Below, piece by piece: positions 7,993-15,541 of a stretch of 16,355 nucleotides of DNA (positions are counted from its first letter, which is position 1; the number at the start of each line of letters is the position of its first letter). A model generated the notes under the pieces. That model saw only the letters and a program-made list of their open reading frames with translations, was not told the DNA's origin and ran no database searches. The DNA is from Verrucomicrobia bacterium GWC2_42_7 (GTDB lineage: Bacteria > Verrucomicrobiota > Verrucomicrobiia > Opitutales > GWC2-42-7-A). The stretch lies in assembly GCA_001831055.1 (NCBI GenBank), contig MIDO01000001.1:1-16355 (forward strand), written 5' to 3'. The position numbers and the translations under genes are program-made.

Positions 7993-8156
7993 TATAGCAA
8001 AACAGATTGGAATGGAGGCGCGAAACCCCTTCTTTTTTAGGTAAAAAAGAAGGGGTTTCGCCTTCCCAAGAAAAAACAAATGATTTGGCACTTAACGTCT
8101 TACAGGCTTTAAGCGCCAAATGGGAGATACGCATCCTTCATTCAAAATCAGCATAA
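7993..8156 (+). repeat. Cloverleaf repeat, AT-rich subfamily (copy M4)
   Basis: P2: 20-bp perfect arms 8020-8039 and 8042-8061 (CGAAACCCCTTC with GAAGGGGTTTCG). A P3-like segment, CTTCCCAAGAAAAAAC, is at about 8062-8077. P4: 8084-8119, TTGGC.CTTAA with TTAAG.GCCAA. The left end TTATAGCAAAACAG resembles TATAGCATAAGAC; the right end near CAGCATAA (8149-8156) is tentative. It lies between divergent genes, upstream of both. Confidence 0.6.
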
Positions 8157-8168
8157 AAACTGACTTCA

Positions 8169-8196
8169 TTGTCAACAGGTTCTATTGTTATACTAT
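8169..8196 (+). promoter_or_regulatory. Possible promoter upstream of frr
   Basis: TTGTCA (8169-8174), a 16-bp spacer and TACTAT (8191-8196) fit a sigma70-type promoter. It lies about 180 bp before the frr start, which would give a long leader. No closer convincing promoter is seen. The 445-bp gap 7932-8376 holds repeat M4, this site and an uncharacterised stretch. Confidence 0.25.
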
Positions 8197-8376
8197 TAGA
8201 TCCTTGGCAGCCTTTCAATTTTAAGCATTAGACCATGATGGCGGCCATCTTCCTTTATAGAAGGAATAGAAAAACGGCCAAAATGGTTTTCTCTAATAAA
8301 TAGGGAGCTCTCCTCTATTTCTTCTTGCCTTATGGGCAAATTCAGTGGAAGAATATAAGCAACGTTTAATGATTTT
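8196..8376 (-). other. Open intergenic frame, possible gene remnant
   Basis: The minus strand is open over the gap before frr and into frr, encoding a segment such as ILPLNLPIRQEEIEESSL. Its composition resembles real protein (charged, few rare residues), but the only start in reach is a GTG inside frr at 8438. It could be the remnant of a lost gene, the complement of the frr leader, or chance. No homology is recognised. Confidence 0.2.
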
Positions 8377-8937
8377 ATGGACTCAAAGACATTTATGAAA
8401 GAACTACAGCTTAAAATGGAAAAAGCTGTAGAGCACACATCTCATTCCCTTGGAACCATACACACAGGCAAAGCATCACCAAGCATGGTTGAAAACATAA
8501 CCGTTGAAGTGTATGGAGCTAATATGCGTATTCGCGAAGTTGCAGCGATAACAACGCCTGATCCTCGCATGATAGTGGTTCAACCTTGGGACAAAAGTGC
8601 ACTTAAATCCATCGAAAAAGCAATCCAAGCAGCCAATATTGGATTAAATCCAGTCGTTGATGGTGCCATTGTGCGTTGCCCAATCCCAGAACTTAGCCGC
8701 GAAAGACGTCAAGACCTCGTAAAGGTTTCCCATCATATGGCTGAAGAAGGAAGGGTTAGCATACGAACAATCCGTCGCGACGCCATCGACCTTCTGAAAA
8801 AAACTGAAAAAGCTGGAACTATCTCCGAAGACGACCTCGCGCGTTTGGAAAAAGAAGTTCAGCACCTGACCGACAAGTCTAATAACGATATTGCTCATCT
8901 CGTCGAAAAGAAAGAAAAAGAATTAACAGCCGTTTAA
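8377..8937 (+). CDS. frr: Ribosome recycling factor
   Basis: A protein of 186 residues, the usual RRF length. Family signatures are present: HTGKASPSMVENI near residues 29-41, AIQAANIGLNP, PIPELSRERRQDLVK, and VSIRTIRRDAIDLLKK, with the long three-helix bundle at both ends and the hinge domain between. With EF-G it splits post-termination ribosomes in the cytoplasm. The position usually occupied by Arg in RTGRASP is His here. The start at 8377 gives a typical N-terminus; the ATG at 8395 (residue 7) is an alternative. The usual upstream partners tsf and pyrH are absent, so frr is alone. There is no Shine-Dalgarno. Confidence 0.96.
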   Translation: MDSKTFMKELQLKMEKAVEHTSHSLGTIHTGKASPSMVENITVEVYGANMRIREVAAITTPDPRMIVVQPWDKSALKSIEKAIQAANIGLNPVVDGAIVRCPIPELSRERRQDLVKVSHHMAEEGRVSIRTIRRDAIDLLKKTEKAGTISEDDLARLEKEVQHLTDKSNNDIAHLVEKKEKELTAV

Positions 8938-8965
8938 GGCTAATTTCGATAGTGGACGTTCCCAC

Positions 8966-8998
8966 ACCCCTTTCTTTTTGAAAGAAAAAGAAAGGGGT
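8966..8998 (+). terminator. Hairpin after frr, P2-type
   Basis: Perfect 14-bp arms ACCCCTTTCTTTTT (8966-8979) and AAAAAGAAAGGGGT (8985-8998) around GAAAG, 28 bp after the frr stop. It probably ends frr transcription. Composition and sequence match the P2 hairpins of the repeat family, so it may be a repeat remnant. No T-run follows, so intrinsic termination would be imperfect. Confidence 0.5.
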
Positions 8999-9040
8999 CC
9001 CGAAACAAAATACTGTATTCATTTTCAATACGTTTTACTA

Positions 9041-9219
9041 TATAGCATAAGACATTAAAGAAGAGACAAGAAGCGAAAACCTTTCTTTTCTCAAGAAAAG
9101 AAAAAACGTATAAAAATTCGCGCTTTCCAAAGAAAAGCGATTATCGCCCAAGAAAAATCTAGCGATTTTTCTTGGGCGAGGGAATTTGTTTTGTAAGAAC
9201 TTTAATGTCTTACGCTATA
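9041..9219 (+). repeat. 179-bp cloverleaf/MITE-like element (copy M1)
   Basis: Ends are inverted repeats: left TATAGCATAAGACATTAAAG (9041-9060), right CTTTAATGTCTTACGCTATA (9200-9219), 19 of 20 complementary. Inside: P2 at 9074-9108 (CTTTCTTTTC, TCAA, GAAAAGAAAA), P3 at 9121-9139 (CGCTTT with AAAGCG), and P4 with perfect 16-bp arms 9144-9159 and 9164-9179 around TAGC. It matches 15231-15409 at about 167 of 179 bases without gaps. The right end lies 1 bp from the GNAT stop codon. No coding capacity. Confidence 0.85.
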
Positions 9220-9220
9220 T

Positions 9221-9778
9221 TTATAAAACGACAGGGCTTTTGAAATCCTCCCTATTTATTTCGTATAAAACATGCTTCGAAAGAGGATGATCCGGCGAGA
9301 GCTTCGGATGGGCAAAATCTCCATCCTTGACTCTATGCATCCCGATTTTTTCCATTACACGAATCGAACGTATATTTTTGGGGACGGTAAACGATACGAT
9401 TTTATTAAGGTTATATTTATTGAAGCCAATAGCTAAGGAAGCTTTTGCTCCTTCAGTGGCATAACCTTTTCCCCAATGTTGAGAGCCCAATCTCCATGCA
9501 ATTTCAACCGCAGGAGTGAAATGCGCTTCCCAACTCACAGATCTCAGTCCGATAAAACCAATCAATTCAGCTGTTTCTTTAAGACAAGTGGCCCAAATCG
9601 TGTATCCCAATTTATCGCTATGATCATTACATGAAACGATAAATTTTTTTGTTTGTTCCATGCTGAGCGGTGGAACAAATTCAATTACTTTAGGGTCTTG
9701 GTTAATCTGATACAAAGTGCCATCATCTCCTTGTTCCCAAGTCCTTAATAGAAGTCTCTTTGTTTCGATGCATTTCAT
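9221..9778 (-). CDS. GNAT-family N-acetyltransferase (RimJ/RimL-like)
   Basis: A protein of 185 residues. The start ETKRLLLRTWEQGD is typical of the Acetyltransf_3 group. The acetyl-CoA-binding motif A is at about 98-112 (LGSQHWGKGYATEGAKA), preceded by VEIAWRL (strand beta4). Motif B follows as VPKNIRSIRVMEKIGM (Asn135, Ser138). It transfers acetyl from acetyl-CoA to an amine, either a protein N-terminus or a small molecule; the substrate cannot be told. It is cytoplasmic and monocistronic. Its stop codon directly adjoins the terminal repeat of element M1, so the exact C-terminus might have been changed by insertion. There is no Shine-Dalgarno. Confidence 0.88.
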   Translation of the reverse strand: MKCIETKRLLLRTWEQGDDGTLYQINQDPKVIEFVPPLSMEQTKKFIVSCNDHSDKLGYTIWATCLKETAELIGFIGLRSVSWEAHFTPAVEIAWRLGSQHWGKGYATEGAKASLAIGFNKYNLNKIVSFTVPKNIRSIRVMEKIGMHRVKDGDFAHPKLSPDHPLSKHVLYEINREDFKSPVVL

Positions 9779-9911
9779 GTTTCTTATTTAAACCAATCAC
9801 GACTCCCATCTTATTTACAACCAACAAATTATTTAAAAAAATCAAAATCTGCCCCGTATTGTAATTAGAATGGCTATTCCAAAACAAGATGACACAGTTT
9901 AAGCACGTTTT

Positions 9912-10075
9912 AAAAGATATTATTAACAAGAAAAGAGATTCCTTTCATGGCCTAATAAAAATCTGTAAGATTTTGATTAGGCCATCGTTAGTTTTTCTTT
10001 AGAAGGCTCCGGAAACATTTCTTTTTCCTTAAAAAGAAAGGTTTCCGTAACTTGTTTACTCTTATCTTATATATA
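9912..10075 (-). repeat. Cloverleaf repeat, AT-rich subfamily (copy M5)
   Basis: Minus-strand order: P2 at 10011-10046 (GGAAAC..TTTCTTTTT with its complement, one mismatch), a P3-like CCTTCTAAAGAAAAAC at about 9990-10007, and P4 at 9947-9985 (ATGGCCTAAT with ATTAGGCCAT, inner AAAATC with GATTTT). The ends, AAAAGATATTATTAACAAG (9912-9930) and CTTGTTTACTCTTATCTTA (10051-10069), pair imperfectly. It ends within 5 bp of the DUF4340 stop codon. The rest of the 301-bp gap 9779-10079 is AT-rich with nothing recognisable. Confidence 0.65.
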
Positions 10076-10079
10076 CACC

Positions 10080-11888
10080 TTACTTCATAAAGGGAGCGAG
10101 GGCGTCGATCAGGTTTTGTTTAAGCGAAAAGATTACGTTTTGCGAGGGGAGTCCTGCGAATTGAGTGGATCCACCGAGGCGCTTTGTAAGCATAATGACG
10201 ATGGGCGTGGGTTTTGCGTCAAGAGGGGAATTTGTGACAGAAAAACTTAATTTATAGTCCCATTTGACAGCGGTAGTTCTATCAAGAGAGAAGGCATCTG
10301 AGTAGTCCGTTCGAATGTAATCCTTGGCTTCGACTTTAAGCAATGCGCTCATTAATGAACACAACCCGTTATTTTGTTCTTCTGGCATGGATGATAAAAT
10401 GTCATCCCAACCTTCCTTGGAGTTGGCAATGGATTTTTCAAAGATTGTTTTTCCAGAAAATATCTCTGTCAGACAAACCGATTCTATTTTGGCATTATCG
10501 GGTTGCTGAAGCACAATGCGGTTCCGATAATATAAGGCATTTAGCTTGAACGCGGCCAGTACTTGGGTATCTACAGCAAAGACAAATGGACAACTCTTGA
10601 GTTTTACGTAAAGTTCCTGTTGTGGGCTATTGTCTATTCCTGTGATGTCGAAAATAATCTCTTTATCCGCTTGGATCCGAATCGTTCTTCGAGGGTCGTT
10701 GAATCCGAATTTCGCAAGGTCTTCGATCGAGGGCGCATCATTAGGAAAAGATACCGCTCTTATCGCATTGAGTTCTGAAATCAACTCGCTCACTATATTT
10801 GTGTCAGCTACATATGAAGAAACCTCATTTTTCTTATTCTTCCCTATAACTTGCCAGGTGCCTTTTTCAGATTTTTGAAGAATAACGGATTCATTATGGT
10901 AGGCAATTTCAATGGAAGTTAAAGCTTCCGCATTAAACCCCAAAAAGCGTTTATCACGAAGGTCTTGCAGTGATTTGAGCTTGTCAACCATTTCCGCAGG
11001 AATGGTGAATACGGATGGATTAGCCTCTAATTGCGCAAACACTAGCCTTTCTTTGGATTCTTGGACATTACTCCCTACAAGAAGAGTTTGCTTGCGGTTA
11101 TTTCCCTGAACAGTAATACGCATTGCCGGGGAAGCAAGTCCGTACTGAGAAAGATCTACCGGCTTTTCAATGAATTTAGAAACCTGTATTTTTGAAAATT
11201 CAGAAAGCAGGAAGGCTACCCTATCTCCATCCGCATCTGCTTGGATGGGAGCTGTGAATTTCCATAAATCGCCTTGCTTTTCCAATAAGGTGGTTTGATT
11301 ATCTTGGTCGATACGAACGGTCACACTGCGGGCCTCAAATGGGGGAATGATGAAAACCGCTTCATTTCGCAAATTCTCTATGTCTGCTAGCAATGTTTCC
11401 CTTAATTCCTTGTTGGCAACCAAGATGTTGTTCGAATGTGGGTCTAGTAAATAAACGCGGTTCCCTATCTTTGTAGGATTGCCAAGTAATAGCGTGTTCT
11501 GCCTGAATTTGTTGCCATAAGTGAATTTTAATGACTGTTGATTAAACCCATAATCTTCTAAGGATTGCCCAGATTTTTGAATGCTTTCGACAGAAAAATA
11601 GACCTCTTTGGGGAGAAATTGTATCTGGCCGATAATCCGTTGCATTGCAAAATCATTTGCAGGCCAGCTAACGGGGGATACAATCTCCCAATGATCACGC
11701 CTCTTTTCAAAAATCCGTTTTTGAGAAGTAAACTCGCTACTGATCTCCATATAGTTGAGATCTTGTATTTCCGGAAGGAAAAAAGCACCCGTCTCTTCAT
11801 TTGTCCTTAAGTTATTGTTTTTCTGATAAATAAAACAAAAAATTACCAGATTAAGCAAAAATAAAATAATCGTGAATTTCGTTCGCAT
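10080..11888 (-). CDS. DUF4340 domain protein, last gene of the Gld-type ABC operon
   Basis: A protein of 602 residues. One N-terminal membrane anchor (residues 5-21, TIILFLLNLVIFCFIYQ) is followed by a large periplasmic part with repeated beta-rich units, each with a pattern like YGF/YGL..P...I....N..QTLLVG and SVFTIPAEMVDKLKSLQDLRDKRFL. This is the layout of DUF4340 proteins, which habitually follow gldG-type genes. It starts 4 bp after the gldG-like stop, so it is translationally linked. It is presumably an envelope partner of the transporter; its biochemical role is unknown in the family. The sequence is full length with no frameshift. Transcription ends in repeat M5. Confidence 0.85.
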   Translation of the reverse strand: MRTKFTIILFLLNLVIFCFIYQKNNNLRTNEETGAFFLPEIQDLNYMEISSEFTSQKRIFEKRRDHWEIVSPVSWPANDFAMQRIIGQIQFLPKEVYFSVESIQKSGQSLEDYGFNQQSLKFTYGNKFRQNTLLLGNPTKIGNRVYLLDPHSNNILVANKELRETLLADIENLRNEAVFIIPPFEARSVTVRIDQDNQTTLLEKQGDLWKFTAPIQADADGDRVAFLLSEFSKIQVSKFIEKPVDLSQYGLASPAMRITVQGNNRKQTLLVGSNVQESKERLVFAQLEANPSVFTIPAEMVDKLKSLQDLRDKRFLGFNAEALTSIEIAYHNESVILQKSEKGTWQVIGKNKKNEVSSYVADTNIVSELISELNAIRAVSFPNDAPSIEDLAKFGFNDPRRTIRIQADKEIIFDITGIDNSPQQELYVKLKSCPFVFAVDTQVLAAFKLNALYYRNRIVLQQPDNAKIESVCLTEIFSGKTIFEKSIANSKEGWDDILSSMPEEQNNGLCSLMSALLKVEAKDYIRTDYSDAFSLDRTTAVKWDYKLSFSVTNSPLDAKPTPIVIMLTKRLGGSTQFAGLPSQNVIFSLKQNLIDALAPFMK

Positions 11889-11892
11889 ATAA

Positions 11893-13350
11893 TTAATTAG
11901 ATTTTCTCAAAATCATAATCAAAAGACCCACCATCGCAACTGCGCATGGAACAATTAAGATATTAATAGATAGCCACATAAAATCCTTACGAGTGAGACT
12001 AAGTTGGTAGTTGTGGGTGGGCCTAGGTGGAATATTAAGAAGATTATCACAGTCTAAACACCAATTAACAGCATTTTGAAAAAGAAAAGAATTTCCCAAC
12101 ACCCCTAAGCGGCTATTCGTCACAAAATCAGCATTCCCAAAAACAATGAGCCGCCCTCCGGCAATTTTAATACCCAATTGTGAAACCGCATTTCGCTCTG
12201 CACAAACTGCAATACTTTGCCCCCCCCTCACAATTTTTTCCTTATTCCCTTTAGCCTTCGTCATTTTTTGACTCCAACTTGACTCAGAGGTATATAGGAG
12301 AGGAACGACTTTACGTTGTTCATCAAATCCTGCTCCCCTATCCACTTTCACTGGCCTTGAAAACCCCATCAATAACTGGATTTGTAAGTCAATCAATGAC
12401 TGGGTTATGGGATGTTTCTCACATCGCTTGATAATAAAATCTCCACTCGAAGAGATGTAGTCAGAGCTATCATCAAAAATGGTAACATTATCCGCCCGAA
12501 TCGCCCAGTCATAAAAAAGGTCGTCTAATCCATGCTCTTTTTCAACTGCCAGGAAGACTAATAAACGCCCATTTCTTTCGGAAAGATAACGACGCAGCTT
12601 CTCTTCTTCCTGTTTTAGGAAAGGAACTTGCGGCGATGCAACAATAAGCAAATTGGCATCATCCGGGACATTAACACTCTTCGCCAGATCTAACCCCTCA
12701 ACAGCTATGTTCTTATGTTGCAATATCATCATTGCCGCTGAAAATCCCTGTATCGGATCACTGCTGTCTGGGTTTAGTTCACCGTGTCCTTGTATACAAT
12801 AGATTTTTTTCTTCTCATTTGCTGTTACATCAAGAATCGCTGAAGTAAAAGCTTGTTCGCCTTTAAAATGGGATGTCTTTGCATCATAAAGATCGACCCC
12901 CAAGATTTCGCGGTATTTTTCCCCGCAAATAACTAGTATCGCTGTGTCGCCTCTGACATTGTATAATTTTGCAAGCTCTTCCGCTCTATTATGTTGCTGA
13001 AAAACATTGACGTATTCAATTGTAAATTGATTCTCCCCATTCTTGTGAGTTGCATATTGATATTCCCGAAGAATAGCCCCTATATCATTGTAATACTTTT
13101 TTGCTACATCCGAATTCGCATTTTTTTGCAGGGTAATGATAATATGCACTGGCTTTTGAATTTGTCGCAAATAAGCCAAAGTTTCAGGATTCAAAGAAAA
13201 GTTGTGGGTTTGAGTTAGGTCTTTTCTGTAATACTCTTTAAAGCCCAAATAGTTAAGACCTATCACCAGTGTGAACGAAAGCAAAATCTGCAGGCAAAGA
13301 TTGAGATTTCTTATCCACCGAGTATAGCGAAAATCATCCAAAGTATGCAT
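11893..13350 (-). CDS. GldG-like ABC-transporter auxiliary protein
   Basis: A protein of 485 residues from the ATG at 13350 (MHTLDDFRYTRWIRN). An open frame runs 14 codons further upstream but into the permease gene; the ATG leaves a 4-bp gap, matching the next junction. A membrane segment at 17-36, a periplasmic domain (YRKDLTQTHNFSLNPETLAYLRQIQKPVHIIITL, then a GATase/DUF-like region with VYCIQGHGELN-type and LLIVASPQVPFLKQEEEKLRRYL segments), and a C-terminal membrane helix at about 457-480 match the ABC_transp_aux/GldG family. In Bacteroidota, GldG works with GldF and GldA in gliding; elsewhere in PVC bacteria the same set occurs without gliding, so the name is a family label only. Confidence 0.87.
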   Translation of the reverse strand: MHTLDDFRYTRWIRNLNLCLQILLSFTLVIGLNYLGFKEYYRKDLTQTHNFSLNPETLAYLRQIQKPVHIIITLQKNANSDVAKKYYNDIGAILREYQYATHKNGENQFTIEYVNVFQQHNRAEELAKLYNVRGDTAILVICGEKYREILGVDLYDAKTSHFKGEQAFTSAILDVTANEKKKIYCIQGHGELNPDSSDPIQGFSAAMMILQHKNIAVEGLDLAKSVNVPDDANLLIVASPQVPFLKQEEEKLRRYLSERNGRLLVFLAVEKEHGLDDLFYDWAIRADNVTIFDDSSDYISSSGDFIIKRCEKHPITQSLIDLQIQLLMGFSRPVKVDRGAGFDEQRKVVPLLYTSESSWSQKMTKAKGNKEKIVRGGQSIAVCAERNAVSQLGIKIAGGRLIVFGNADFVTNSRLGVLGNSFLFQNAVNWCLDCDNLLNIPPRPTHNYQLSLTRKDFMWLSINILIVPCAVAMVGLLIMILRKSN

Positions 13351-13354
13351 ACAA

Positions 13355-14107
13355 TTAAATTCTAGAATCAACGATAGACGCAGTAATTCCAAGCGTGAAT
13401 AATGCCGATGTAGCGTAAAGTACTAAAGGGCGAGAATCGACGATCCCATGACAGAAATCTTCAAGTTGGTCAAAAGCTTGTAGCTTCTCTAGTGTGCTTG
13501 TGATAATACCATCCCCCCAAGGAATCTCCATAATAATTCGCTCTCCTATAATCAATGTAAATAGTAAACAAAAGCACAACATCCCTGAAATCAGCTGGCT
13601 TTTACTTAAGCTACTAGTAAGAATCCCAATGGCAATATATAATAATCCACTCAATGCAACAAAAGAATACCCCCCTATCCATGACGCAAAATCCAATAGT
13701 TTGGCATTAACAGAGTTAGAGGGTAAGGTAATGTAAGCGGCAACTGCCAATAAGAAGCAAGAAAGCCATATAACCATATAAAAAACATAAGAGGCAAAAA
13801 ACTTTGCAAAGGTTAACTCTAATGCATTGATTGGCGTTGTCATTAAAGATTCTAATGTGCCTACTCGTTTTTCTTCAGCAAAGCTCTTCATCGTCAACAA
13901 GGGCACCATAAAAAGGACAGGCAACCAAAAAACCCTCATAAAATCGATCGACGGCAAGCTTTCTCGAGGCTCTAATGCAAATTGCTGCAATATGAACAAA
14001 TATAAAAAACCCATAAACCCCAGAAAAAGCACAGCCGCAATATAGGTTGATGGACTAAAAACCAATAGGCGCAATTCGTTTCTTAACAGTGGAAAAAAAT
14101 GTTTCAT
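13355..14107 (-). CDS. GldF-like ABC-2 type permease
   Basis: A protein of 250 residues with six predicted membrane helices at about 19-41, 57-74, 104-127, 143-166, 171-191 and 226-246. The cytoplasmic coupling segment EEKRVGTLESLMTTPI (78-93) is the hallmark of ABC-2 permeases of the GldF/NosY type. It forms the membrane channel for the ATPase encoded just upstream: its ATG overlaps that gene's TGA by 4 bp (ATGA), indicating translational coupling. The transported substrate is unknown. No Shine-Dalgarno is seen, in line with coupled translation. Confidence 0.9.
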   Translation of the reverse strand: MKHFFPLLRNELRLLVFSPSTYIAAVLFLGFMGFLYLFILQQFALEPRESLPSIDFMRVFWLPVLFMVPLLTMKSFAEEKRVGTLESLMTTPINALELTFAKFFASYVFYMVIWLSCFLLAVAAYITLPSNSVNAKLLDFASWIGGYSFVALSGLLYIAIGILTSSLSKSQLISGMLCFCLLFTLIIGERIIMEIPWGDGIITSTLEKLQAFDQLEDFCHGIVDSRPLVLYATSALFTLGITASIVDSRI

Positions 14108-15132
14108 GTACTTTTTTTGGTATTACGTTGTAAATTAAGCGTGTTTGCTCGAATAAAGAGATCTGTTTTTTCCTTCCAACTCTTCTTTGTCGCCGATAAG
14201 AAAACATTTTCCAGTGTCGGTATGTGTTTTGAAATCTCCAAAACTTTGATCGACTCATCTACCCGCAAAACTTCGAAAATTCGCTCGGCCGGAAATTGTT
14301 TATCTTCGGTTTCGAGGATAACCTCCCCCCATGCTTCTCCTTGGGGATTTAAACACAACTGAATCTCCGGTATGTTCTTAGATAAAAGATCCTTCACCTT
14401 TTCCATATCTTGGAGGTGCGTTACTACTCTAAATCGGGTAAACGGCAAGAACTTCTCCTGCAATACCTGTGGGCTGCCTTGTGCCACAATCCTCCCTTGG
14501 TTAATGATAATGACTTGGCTGCACGACGCCTCTACTTCCGGTAAAATATGGCTAGAAAAAATGATAGTTGTACGTCCTTTTAAGTTATTGATTAATCGTC
14601 TGATAGCAATCACTTGGTGCGGATCTAAACCAATTGTTGGCTCATCCATAATGACGACCTTGGGATCATTCAACAAGGTATCTGCAATGCCTACTCGTTG
14701 CCGATAACCCTTCGAAAGAGTCCCGATAATCCTTTTCTGCGTTCGATGGTGTAGGTCGCACAATTCCATAACCTCCTGAACCTTCGTCTTAATATATTTG
14801 GAGGGGACTTCCTTTATTTTCGCCCTAAAATGCAAATACTCACAGATCCTCATGTCATCAGGCAATGGATTGTTCTCGGGCATATATCCGATATAGCGTT
14901 TTGTCACATCGGGGGAACGTGCAACAGATGTCCCACACACAAATGCTCGGCCCGATGTCGCTGGCATAATTCCAGCCAATATTCGCATCGTAGTACTTTT
15001 CCCTGCACCATTTGGCCCTAAAAAACCAACCACTTCCCCTGCCTGTATCGTGAAAGAAACACCGTCTATCGCCGCAACAGCACCGTAGTGCTTTGTCAAA
15101 TGATCTACTTTGACTGCTGGTACACTGTTCAT
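14104..15132 (-). CDS. GldA-like ABC transporter ATP-binding protein
   Basis: A protein of 342 residues. Walker A GPNGAGKST at 39-47, the Q-loop position occupied by YMPENNPL (84-90, Glu in place of the usual Gln, common in this subfamily), signature LSKGYRQR at 139-146, Walker B VVIMDEP at 159-165 with catalytic Glu164, D-loop GLD and H-loop His195. The C-terminal 110 residues form a DUF4162-type domain with ISKHIPTLENVFLSAT. First gene of the leftward operon gldA-gldF-gldG-DUF4340. It is the only gene in the window with a purine-rich stretch (AGAAGGGA) directly before its ATG. It supplies ATP hydrolysis for the GldF-type permease. Confidence 0.93.
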   Translation of the reverse strand: MNSVPAVKVDHLTKHYGAVAAIDGVSFTIQAGEVVGFLGPNGAGKSTTMRILAGIMPATSGRAFVCGTSVARSPDVTKRYIGYMPENNPLPDDMRICEYLHFRAKIKEVPSKYIKTKVQEVMELCDLHHRTQKRIIGTLSKGYRQRVGIADTLLNDPKVVIMDEPTIGLDPHQVIAIRRLINNLKGRTTIIFSSHILPEVEASCSQVIIINQGRIVAQGSPQVLQEKFLPFTRFRVVTHLQDMEKVKDLLSKNIPEIQLCLNPQGEAWGEVILETEDKQFPAERIFEVLRVDESIKVLEISKHIPTLENVFLSATKKSWKEKTDLFIRANTLNLQRNTKKST

Positions 15133-15177
15133 TCCCTTCTTTTCTAATTAATTCTCCAACACTATCAAACAAATTAT

Positions 15178-15212
15178 TGGGGAACTGCTTTTGGCCCACC
15201 AAAAAGGAGTTT
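15178..15212 (+). repeat. Remnant of the GC-rich three-hairpin repeat (copy A5)
   Basis: GGGGAACTGCTTTTGG matches the P2 left arm of copy A4, but the right arm is damaged (CCAAAAAGGAG then a T-run). The sequence appears to jump from P2 to the P3 core AAAAGGAG, and P4 is missing. It lies 46 bp upstream of gldA and 19 bp before element M2. The 409-bp gap 15133-15541 contains A5, M2 and M6 side by side; promoters for gldA must lie in or between them. Confidence 0.55.
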
Positions 15213-15230
15213 TTTGCCGAGATTTTATAG

Positions 15231-15409
15231 TATAGCATAAGACATTAAAGAAGAGACAAGTTGCGAAAACCTTTCTTTTCGCAGGAAAAGAAAAAACGCA
15301 TAAAGATTCGCGATTTCCAAAGAAAAGCGATTATCGCCCAAAAAAAATCTAGCGATTTTCCCTGGGCGAGGGAATTTGTTTTGTAATAACTTTAATGTCT
15401 TATGCTATA
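15231..15409 (+). repeat. 179-bp cloverleaf/MITE-like element (copy M2)
   Basis: The terminal inverted repeats TATAGCATAAGACATTAAAG (15231-15250) and its exact complement (15390-15409) pair at 20 of 20. P2 is at about 15264-15298, P3 at about 15309-15329, and P4 at 15334-15369 with three mismatches. It is the same length as copy M1 with about 12 substitutions and no gaps. TAG occurs directly outside both ends and could be a target duplication, but the TA-rich ends make the boundary uncertain. Confidence 0.85.
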
Positions 15410-15507
15410 TAGTTAATAGCATTGAGAATAGATACGCAGAAACCCTTCCTCTTGAGGGAAGAAAGAAGGGTCTCCGGCGTCATCAATAAATCTTTATTCA
15501 GTATATA
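15407..15507 (+). repeat. Short P2-only derivative of the repeat (copy M6)
   Basis: The left part AATAGCATTGAGAATAGATACGC resembles the left end of M1 and M2. A hairpin follows at 15439-15474: GAAACCCTTC with GAAGGGTCTC, one mismatch, inner TCTT with AAGA. The right end CTTTATTCAGTATATA (15492-15507) recalls the family right end. P3 and P4 are absent. It directly adjoins M2 and lies after the atpC stop, where it may act as the terminator of the ATP synthase operon. Confidence 0.5.
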
Positions 15508-15541
15508 AGCAATATCTGCTTTTCTCGCCTTTAAAAAACAC

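Noticed and set aside
9041..9219. Cloverleaf as a tRNA or tmRNA gene
   Set aside because: No T-loop TTCGANTC pattern, arms far too long, no CCA-type acceptor; the second copy shows it is a repeat.
13351..13392. Longer start for the GldG-like gene overlapping the permease gene
   Set aside because: The ATG at 13350 gives a 4-bp gap as at the next junction and begins with a family-like N-terminus (MHTLDDFRYTRW).
14858..15238. Open frame overlapping the start of gldA on the same strand
   Set aside because: It is a shifted frame of gldA (for example FFRAKWCREKYYDANIGWN is the Walker A region out of frame).
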